This document shows, in pieces, positions 6,818 through 11,449 of a DNA stretch of 11,449 nucleotides. The translations under genes were made by a program, and so were the position numbers. Position 1 is the first letter of the stretch, and every line of letters starts with the position of its first letter. The notes beneath the pieces were generated by a model. That model did no database searches. It was not told the origin of the DNA and saw nothing but the letters and a program-made list of their open reading frames with translations. The stretch covers positions 1 through 11,449 of the forward strand of contig JBDKUC010000448.1 in NCBI GenBank assembly GCA_039679885.1, written 5' to 3'. This DNA comes from JAJFUI01 sp039679885 (GTDB lineage Bacteria; Planctomycetota; Planctomycetia; Pirellulales; Thermoguttaceae).

Positions 6818-6862
6818 ACATGCTTGCTGTCTCGCTGCGCTCGCTTAGCAAGCATGGCACCC
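6775..6862 (+). mobile_element. 88-bp MITE-like element, copy 1
   Basis: The element is bounded by GGGTGCCATG (6775-6784) and CATGGCACCC (6853-6862), perfect 10-bp terminal inverted repeats. Inside are two hairpins, CCCACG-CTTGT-CGTGGG and ATGCTTGCT paired with AGCAAGCAT. By hand alignment the reverse complement of 8357-8445 differs only by three substitutions and one gap. It contains the stop codon of the glycosyltransferase gene (6815-6817). No target-site duplication is obvious. It encodes no transposase, so any movement would need one supplied elsewhere. Confidence 0.75.
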
Positions 6863-6869
6863 AGCCCAG

Positions 6870-6883
6870 CCGCCTAAAGGCGG
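6870..6883. repeat. short palindrome CCGCCT-AA-AGGCGG
   Basis: This perfect 6-bp stem lies 7 bp after the 88-bp element and is followed by AACTACGAACG. The combination of this palindrome with AACTACGAAC is recalled as a frequent planctomycete intergenic repeat. The rest of 6884-6984 shows no gene. Confidence 0.45.
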
Positions 6884-6984
6884 AACTACGAACGACTTCG
6901 CAGTCCCCCTGGCAGATAGGCTTGGCGATAGGCGGTCGCGCTGTTAGACTGGCGGGGTCAGACAACAGGGAAAGCTAGCGTACC

Positions 6985-8298
6985 ATGGGCAACGAACGAC
7001 GGGTCGTCATTACGGGCATGGGTTTGGTCTCCCCGCTGGGCAACACGCCGGAGGCGCTTTGGGACGCGCTTTCGACCGGTCGGAGCGGCGTCGGGCCCCT
7101 GTCGCTCGATTCGCGACAGACGCTGCCCGTCCAGTTCGGCAGCGAAGCTCGGCAGTTCACCGGCCACATCGACGACTTCGGCCCGATGGAGAAGGACCAG
7201 AAGAAGTCGGTCCGCAAGGGGCTCAAGATGATGTGCCGCGAGTGCCAGATGGGCGTCGCGGCCGCGTTGCTGGCCCTTGGGAACGCCGGGCTGAAGCCGG
7301 GCGGCGCCGATCCCGAGCGGAGCGGCATCCTCTTTGGCGTCGACTACATGCTCTCGGTCCCGGAAGACTTTTCGGAAGGGATGGTCCGCTGCCGTGACGA
7401 GGCCGAGGGCTTCCAGTTCTCTCGTTGGGGCGTCGAGGGTCTGCCGAAAATGGAGCCCCTCTGGTTGCTCAAGTATCTGCCCAACATGCCGGCCAGCCAT
7501 CTGGCCATCTATTGCGATTTCCGCGGGCCGAACAACTCGCTGACGATGCGCGAGGCGGCGGCCGGCGCGGCCGTCGGCGAAGCCCGGGAAATCATCCGCC
7601 GCGGCGACGCTGACTTGATGGTCGTGGGCGGAACCGGCACGCGGCTTCATCCGATGAAGATGGGCCACGCCATCGGCCAAGAGCAGTTGGCCCTCGGCGA
7701 CGGCGATCCCACCGCGATGAGCCGGCCTTTCGACCGCGACCGCAACGGCATGGTCCTCGGCGAAGGGGCCGGAGCGATTGTGATTGAGGAGCTTCAGGCC
7801 GCGCAGAAGCGGGGCGCGACGATCCTCGGCGAAGTGCTGGCCGCTGCGACCAGTTGCGTGGCCGAGCGGCGGTTGCTCGCGCGGCGAGATCGAGCGTTGC
7901 AGAACGTGCTCGAAGCAGTCCTCCGGTCCGCGGACGTGAGTCCCGGTTCGGTCGGGCACGTCCATGCCCACGGCCTGAGCACACGGACTTGCGACGCAGA
8001 CGAATCGCGTGCCATTCAGGCCGTTTTTGGCAAGCGAAGCACGCCGGCGCCGGTGGTGGCCGCCAAGAGCCATTTCGGCAACCTGGGCGCCGGCAGCGGG
8101 ATGATCGAGCTGGTGGCCAGTGTGCTGGCGTTGCGCCACGGCCGGCTCTTTCCCGTGTTGAACTACGCGACGCCCGACCCCGAGTGTCCGGTGGCCGTGG
8201 TCCGCGATGGCGACGTCCCGGCGGGCGACAGCTTCGTCAAGCTGAGCGTCACGCCGCAGGCGCAGGCTTCCGCCGTGCTGGTGCGCCGCTGGCAGTAG
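6985..8298 (+). CDS. beta-ketoacyl-[ACP] synthase-like protein lacking the catalytic cysteine
   Basis: This 437-residue protein has the full thiolase-fold layout of FabF-type ketosynthases: VVITGMGLVSPLGN (7-20), the nucleophile-elbow region FRGPNNSLTMREAAAG (179-194), PFDRDRNGMVLGEGAGAIV (248-266), HAHGLST (327-333) and AAKSHFGNLGAGSG (359-372). In FabF the elbow reads TAC, with Cys as acyl acceptor; here the aligned residue is E190. The first catalytic His (H329) and the Lys (K361) remain, but the second His is N366. It therefore probably cannot condense by the usual mechanism. It may be a decarboxylating or chain-length-factor-like partner, or have another role. Similar REA-type sequences are recalled in other planctomycetes, which argues against random decay. 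AGGGAAAG (6967-6974) is the nearest ribosome binding site. No acyl carrier protein gene is adjacent. The gene is flanked by inverted 88/89-bp elements. Confidence 0.85.
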   Translation: MGNERRVVITGMGLVSPLGNTPEALWDALSTGRSGVGPLSLDSRQTLPVQFGSEARQFTGHIDDFGPMEKDQKKSVRKGLKMMCRECQMGVAAALLALGNAGLKPGGADPERSGILFGVDYMLSVPEDFSEGMVRCRDEAEGFQFSRWGVEGLPKMEPLWLLKYLPNMPASHLAIYCDFRGPNNSLTMREAAAGAAVGEAREIIRRGDADLMVVGGTGTRLHPMKMGHAIGQEQLALGDGDPTAMSRPFDRDRNGMVLGEGAGAIVIEELQAAQKRGATILGEVLAAATSCVAERRLLARRDRALQNVLEAVLRSADVSPGSVGHVHAHGLSTRTCDADESRAIQAVFGKRSTPAPVVAAKSHFGNLGAGSGMIELVASVLALRHGRLFPVLNYATPDPECPVAVVRDGDVPAGDSFVKLSVTPQAQASAVLVRRWQ

Positions 8299-8332
8299 CG
8301 AGGCGCCGCGAGCCGGAAGGTGCAAAGCCGAT

Positions 8333-8355
8333 AAAGCCGCGACCGCTGGTCGCGC
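8333..8355 (-). repeat. palindromic repeat shared with the glycosyltransferase gene
   Basis: A GCGACC-GCT-GGTCGC hairpin preceded by AAAGCC is nearly the reverse complement of 4965-4987. It abuts the second 88/89-bp element, so two repeat families adjoin here. Confidence 0.6.
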
Positions 8356-8356
8356 T

Positions 8357-8445
8357 GGGTGCCATGCTTGCTAAGCGAGCGCAGCGAGACAGCAAGCATG
8401 TTTGCTGTCCAACCATGCCCACGACAAGCGTGGGACATGGCACCC
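8357..8445 (-). mobile_element. 89-bp MITE-like element, copy 2 (inverted)
   Basis: The element has the same GGGTGCCATG and CATGGCACCC ends and the same two internal hairpins as 6775-6862, but in opposite orientation. The pair brackets the synthase-like gene and about 1.5 kb in all. A 30-codon frame starting MLAKRAQRDSKHV runs through it and a related frame runs through copy 1; these are repeat sequence and are not called as genes. Confidence 0.75.
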
Positions 8446-8513
8446 GATTCACCTGATTTGCCCAGCATACATACGCCGTTGCCGCGCAGACTGTCGTGAG
8501 GGATAATGGCGGC

Positions 8514-9737
8514 ATGAACGCTTCACGATCAATAACGGTTTTCGGCGTCGTCGCGACGGTGCTGCTGACGCCTCTCGCGGCGCTCGCCGCAAACAAGCCG
8601 GAGTCGGTCTATCGGCAGGCCGGCCGCGCGATTCGTCAGGGCGACTTCGATGGGGCAATCCGGCAGCTTGACGAGGTGATTCGCTCGTCGCCGAGCGAGG
8701 CCAAGTTCCGCGGGCTCCGCGGCGTGGCCTGGGTTCGCAAAGGGGATTGCCCCCGCGGCATCGCCGACCTGCAGGCGGCGATCGAACTGAACCCGAGCGA
8801 TGCGGGCGCCGGGCGTCCGAAGGCGGCCGCGGCCCTTTCGGCCGAATCGCTTCGCCACGGCCAAGAGCAGGTCCGTCGGATGCTTCGCGACCGGCCGGCG
8901 ATGGCTCAATATTCGCAGGCGGCGGCGTTTGTCCGCGATTGGGCGGCGCGGAAATTCGCCGGCGAGGACTTCGGCGACCTGATCGATTGGGACCCCTCGC
9001 CGCCGCTCCACTCCGATGCCGAGCATCTGGCCGCGGCGGGCAATGACCACGCCGCCATCCTGGTCGAGGAGAACTACACCTCCGGGCCGAACGAGGGAAA
9101 GCCGCGGTCGTTCGAGGAGCTTTGGGCCGGCGCGATCTATGAGCTTTACAACGTCAGCTACTCGCGAGAATACGTCCGACTGAACGACGAGGCCGACCAG
9201 GGAAAGATCTCGAAGGAAGCGTTTGTCGGTGGGATCCTGAAGAGCGAACTGCTGGCCGCCCAGCGGACGCGAGCGTTTTACGTCCGGGTGTTTCTCCCTT
9301 GGGCGGCAAAGCAGAAGCTGGCGACGAATCCCGCCCACTGGTTCTGCGATTGGTGGGACAGCACGGAAAACCTGTTGGCCAGCTTCCCCGATAAGTCGCT
9401 GTATCCATGGCATCCCTATGGGCGAACGTACGACTGGATGGCGGTCCATCGCCACTTCCACGCCGGCAAGTTCGAGGATGCCTTGAAGGTGCTCAAGGAG
9501 ATGCGGACCGAAAACGGCGGCGAGGACGACGAATCGGTCGTCTGCTTTTGGGCCGGGCGTTGTTTGGCCAAGCTGGGCAAGCCGTCGGACGCCGTGACGG
9601 CCTTCAGCGACGCCATCCGCGTGGACCCCGAAAACGCCGCCGCCTACCGCGCCCGCGCCGAGCAGTATCAAAAACTCGGCGAGAAGGGAAAAGCCGAGGC
9701 CGACTCGGCCAAGGCGAAGGAACTGGAATCACAGTAA
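8514..9737 (+). CDS. secreted tetratricopeptide-repeat protein
   Basis: The protein has 407 residues from the ATG at 8514, preceded by GAGGG (8498-8502). A GTG at 8496 would add six residues before the signal peptide and is less likely. Residues 1-26 form a clear Sec signal peptide (VFGVVATVLLTPLAALA, AXA-type cleavage site), so it acts outside the cytoplasm. Two TPR units follow at about 30-97 (AIRQGDFDGAIRQLDEVI; KGDCPRGIADLQAAIELNP), and two more close the protein at about 340-405 (LAKLGKPSDAVTAFSDAI; YQKLGEKGKAEADSAKAK). The middle 230 residues, rich in Trp and Tyr (RSFEELWAGAIYELYN, PAHWFCDWWDS), are of no recognised family. TPRs mediate protein contacts; the specific role is unknown. 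Confidence 0.85.
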   Translation: MNASRSITVFGVVATVLLTPLAALAANKPESVYRQAGRAIRQGDFDGAIRQLDEVIRSSPSEAKFRGLRGVAWVRKGDCPRGIADLQAAIELNPSDAGAGRPKAAAALSAESLRHGQEQVRRMLRDRPAMAQYSQAAAFVRDWAARKFAGEDFGDLIDWDPSPPLHSDAEHLAAAGNDHAAILVEENYTSGPNEGKPRSFEELWAGAIYELYNVSYSREYVRLNDEADQGKISKEAFVGGILKSELLAAQRTRAFYVRVFLPWAAKQKLATNPAHWFCDWWDSTENLLASFPDKSLYPWHPYGRTYDWMAVHRHFHAGKFEDALKVLKEMRTENGGEDDESVVCFWAGRCLAKLGKPSDAVTAFSDAIRVDPENAAAYRARAEQYQKLGEKGKAEADSAKAKELESQ

Positions 9738-9774
9738 TTCCTACGTTTCCGTGCGGACGCGTCCCGAGGGACAT

Positions 9775-9878
9775 AAAATGGAACCACAGATAGACACCGA
9801 TGAACACGGATTGAGTCCAAGGGACTTCTGACGAGTCCGGACCGATGGATGCCATCTGTGCCCATCCGTGGTTCTTTT
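9775..9878. repeat. imperfect palindromic repeat, about 100 bp
   Basis: The left arm is about 9781-9810 (GAACCACAGATAGACACCGA start) and the right arm about 9850-9878 (CATCTGTGCCCATCCGTGGT). A small AGTCC-AAG-GGACT hairpin (9814-9826) lies between them. The AACCACAGATGAACAC motif is recalled as a widespread repeat in environmental bacterial genomes. It fills much of the 275-bp gap between the TPR gene and the lipoprotein gene; a further GTCGG-AAGGA-CCGAC hairpin lies at 9902-9916, and nothing else is seen there. Confidence 0.65.
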
Positions 9879-10012
9879 GCAGAGAATCTTACGCAGTGGC
9901 GGTCGGAAGGACCGACTCGCGCGGGGTTTCGCCGGGCGGAATTGATCTGGACATCGGGGGGTGATTTTGCGAGACTCCGCGTCCCCTTCCGGTTCTTTTC
10001 CGAGGTCTCGAC

Positions 10013-10267
10013 ATGTGTCGTCCGTTGCAAGGTTGCCGCGGCTTCGTTCAAGCCTGCGTTTGGTGCCTGGCGGCAAGCCTGGCCGTGGGGCTTGCTGGCT
10101 GCAAGGAATGGTGGCCGCGCGACGAAGGTCTCCGCGATAATGGCCTTGCGAAGAGCGCGCGGCAAGCCCGAGGCGAGAAGAGCGAGAAGAAGGACGACAA
10201 GAACGTCGAGTTTTGGGGCTGGAGCTCGAAGAGCCGGCAGGTCGAGCGAGATCTGGCCGGCGAATAG
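10013..10267 (+). CDS. small putative lipoprotein, planctomycete-type
   Basis: The protein has 84 residues, with GAGG (10002-10005) 7 bp before the ATG. A hydrophobic signal segment ends in the lipobox LAGC, with C30 as the likely lipidated residue, so the mature protein would be membrane-anchored outside the cytoplasm. The mature part is about 55 residues and highly charged (ARQARGEKSEKKDDKNVEFW), ending SKSRQVERDLAGE. Small lipoproteins with a tail of the form K-x-R-x-I/V-E-x-x-L are recalled as recurrent in planctomycetes, but no function is known. It is followed 89 bp later by the zinc-ribbon gene on the same strand. Confidence 0.7.
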   Translation: MCRPLQGCRGFVQACVWCLAASLAVGLAGCKEWWPRDEGLRDNGLAKSARQARGEKSEKKDDKNVEFWGWSSKSRQVERDLAGE

Positions 10268-10356
10268 TTTCCGTTTCTGAACGGCCGTGTGGCGCCCTTG
10301 CGGCCCAAGGCATGCGGCATGGGCTGGCTTGCCCTGATGTGGCGATTCTCCGAACC

Positions 10357-10937
10357 ATGGTCACCACCTGCCCACAGTGTGAAAAGCCCGTTTCCGTGCC
10401 CGATGGCGCGGCGCCGAACGTCGCGGTTCGCTGTCCGCTGTGCCATGCAGAGTACCCGCTAAGCGAGGCCTTGGCCTTGCTTCCGCCGGAGTTGATCGTT
10501 CTGCCCAGCGGCCGCGTGGAACCGGAAGTCGCGGCCGAGTCGCCCGTGGTCCCGGAGGCGGATGTCGCGGAGAACCACAACGAGGCAGCCGCGATGGCCG
10601 AGTCGCTTCCACCCGCGGCGGCGCGGTTCCGCAGCCGGCGGCACAAGTCGGGACTCCAGACGCTGATCGAAGTGATTGTCGGCGGCGCGGCCGGCATTAT
10701 CGTGGCGTACTACGGTCTGGCCCTGTTCTATCGGGCGGACTTTCATCGGCTGGGGCTGCCGGACCTTCCGCTGCCGTTCATGTCGCAGATCACCGGCGCA
10801 CCCGGTCCGGACGTGAAACGCGGCGCCGAGAAGGAAAGGCCCGGCCGGCAAACCTCAGCGACGCAACGCCCGCGTGGCTTGGAAAAGACGACTTGGTGGT
10901 GCGCAACTCGGTGGCACGCCCTGAAAGGGCGTGGTAG
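10357..10937 (+). CDS. zinc-ribbon plus single-span membrane protein, probable C-terminal frameshift
   Basis: The N-terminus is a CPQC (residues 5-8) and CPLC zinc ribbon, then a Pro/Ala/Glu-rich linker, a basic patch (FRSRRHKSG) and one membrane span (LIEVIVGGAAGIIVAYYGLALFY). This is a pattern recalled from planctomycete hypothetical proteins; its function is unknown. The start is set at 10357 because the zinc ribbon begins immediately; no clear ribosome binding site is seen. The same frame stays open to 11208, but after about 10845 it encodes low-quality sequence and runs antisense through a methyltransferase gene. The frame one base back reads ANLSDATPAWLGKDDLVV and stops at 10935-10937. 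One missing base near 10825-10850 would explain this and give about 193 residues. The stop lies within the 75-bp repeat. Uninterrupted reading to 11208 (283 residues) is the alternative. Confidence 0.6.
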
Positions 10938-10986
10938 ATCGGCCGATTGCGGTACAACGCCCGCCTCGCCCTTACAGGGCGTGCCA
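10912..10986. mobile_element. 75-bp MITE-like element with 12-bp terminal inverted repeats
   Basis: TGGCACGCCCTG (10912-10923) and CAGGGCGTGCCA (10975-10986) are perfect terminal inverted repeats. Each end is also its own hairpin: CGCCCT-GAA-AGGGCG on the left and CGCCCT-TAC-AGGGCG on the right. The central 35 bp carry no gene. It lies between two convergent genes and overlaps the end of the zinc-ribbon reading frame. There is no obvious target-site duplication. Confidence 0.7.
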
Positions 10987-11027
10987 TTCCGTTCGGCAGC
11001 TCAATTCTTAACTCGCCCCGGCGACCT

Positions 11028-11449
11028 TCACCCGGTCGCCCTGGAAACGCCGAAAAGTGGCTTTCCGTCGCCCGACGGGCTTGGCCGATGCTTTCGCGTC
11101 TTGGGCACGTGCGGCGTCGGCGGGGCGCTGCGGAGCGGATCCGCCGCGCCGTCCAGCGGCGAGCCGGCCTTCGTCTCGCGCAGTCTCTCTCCGATCTTCT
11201 CGACGTAGTCCTGCGACAGCTCGAAGCCAAGCCATCGCCGGCCGAGCTTCTTGGCCACCGCCAGCGTCGTGCCGCTCCCACCGAACGGGTCGAGCACGAT
11301 CTCGTCGGGATTCGACGAGCAGCGAATGATCCGCCCGAGAAGTTGCTCTGGCATCTGGCAGCCGTGGAAGCCCTCCCGCTCCTTGAACGTTCCGGCCACC
11401 CGCGAGAAGAACCAAACGTCGTGGTCGGGCGTGAAGCTGTCGGGTGCGT
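11028..11449 (-). CDS. DNA methyltransferase (N4/N6, beta-type), C-terminal part, cut by window edge
   Basis: The frame enters from the right edge and ends at 11028. Visible protein begins APDSFTPDHDVWFFSRVAGT and continues FKEREGFHGCQMPEQLLGRI. It then has the S-adenosylmethionine-binding motif LDPFGGSGTTLAVAKKLGRR and LGFELSQDYVEKIGERL. This order, with the FGGSGTT motif near the C-terminus, is that of the N4-cytosine/N6-adenine methylase family (beta class), whose catalytic S/D-P-P-Y motif lies upstream, here beyond the window. An internal GTG at 11399 is not the true start because the similarity continues upstream of it. A Pro/Lys-rich tail of about 50 residues follows. Whether it is an orphan or part of a restriction system cannot be judged from this end. 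Confidence 0.85.
   Translation of the reverse strand, partial: APDSFTPDHDVWFFSRVAGTFKEREGFHGCQMPEQLLGRIIRCSSNPDEIVLDPFGGSGTTLAVAKKLGRRWLGFELSQDYVEKIGERLRETKAGSPLDGAADPLRSAPPTPHVPKTRKHRPSPSGDGKPLFGVSRATG

Noticed and set aside
6958..8325. 455-codon open frame on the minus strand opposite the synthase-like gene
   Set aside because: Antisense shadow; the sense frame carries clear ketosynthase motifs.
6775..8445. Possibility of a transposon cassette carrying the synthase-like gene
   Set aside because: No transposase, no target-site duplication and no composition change are visible, so only the inverted pair itself is reported.
8363..8456. 30-codon frame MLAKRAQRDSKHV... in the 89-bp element, with a related frame in the other copy
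   Set aside because: Shared only because the repeat is shared; the downstream parts diverge and no ribosome binding site is seen, so it is treated as repeat sequence.
8529..9671. 380-codon minus-strand frame opposite the TPR gene
   Set aside because: Antisense shadow; the sense strand has a signal peptide, ribosome binding site and TPR units.
10912..10986. Possible CRISPR-like repeat structure
   Set aside because: There are only two repeats, inverted rather than direct, with a single spacer and no cas gene.
10938..11208. C-terminal extension of the zinc-ribbon reading frame
   Set aside because: It passes through the 75-bp repeat and runs antisense to a clear methyltransferase; composition is poor and a frameshift gives a better ending.

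Overview
The window is GC-rich bacterial DNA that most resembles a planctomycete (Planctomycetota, Pirellulales-like). This rests on conserved planctomycete-type hypothetical proteins, a small lipoprotein ending in an S-K-S-R-Q-V-E-R-D-L tail, a zinc-ribbon/single-membrane-span protein, and many short palindromic repeats scattered between and inside genes. The assignment is inference from recalled family patterns; no search was run.

Layout. 1-238: leader region with a possible promoter, a 15-bp palindrome and no gene. 239-642: small multi-span membrane protein, apparently broken by a one-base frameshift. 617-1549: eight-span membrane protein overlapping it. 1582-2026 (minus): RelE/ParE-type toxin and its antitoxin, with a good sigma70-like promoter at 2062-2091. 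2208-3491: enolase (eno), divergent from the toxin-antitoxin pair. 3505-3747: about 240 bp of imperfect palindrome. 3783-4319: two-span protein with a soluble NTF2-like tail. 4370-6817: large GT-C/ArnT-like glycosyltransferase carrying repeat-derived segments in its loops and ending inside a repeat. 6985-8298: beta-ketoacyl-synthase-like protein lacking the catalytic cysteine, flanked by inverted copies of an 88/89-bp element. 8514-9737: secreted TPR protein. 9775-9878: another palindromic repeat. 10013-10267: small lipoprotein. 10357-10937: zinc-ribbon membrane protein, probably frameshifted. 10912-10986: a 75-bp element with 12-bp terminal inverted repeats. 11028 to the right edge (minus): C-terminal half of a DNA methyltransferase.

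The genes do not form one pathway. Enolase is glycolytic housekeeping, the toxin-antitoxin pair is a self-contained module, and the membrane protein pair 239-1549 and the pair 3783-6817 look like short operons. No stretch longer than 300 bp lacks a gene; the gaps at 3492-3782 and 9738-10012 are mostly palindromic repeat, and those at 6818-6984 and 8299-8513 contain the 88/89-bp elements and smaller repeats.

The most unusual theme is the repeat load. At least six families of short palindromic sequence are present, several lie in frame inside the glycosyltransferase gene and add peptide to its loops, and two genes appear to take their stop codons from a repeat. This resembles the coding palindromic elements known from Rickettsia. 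The second notable item is the synthase-like protein whose catalytic Cys and one His are replaced by Glu and Asn.
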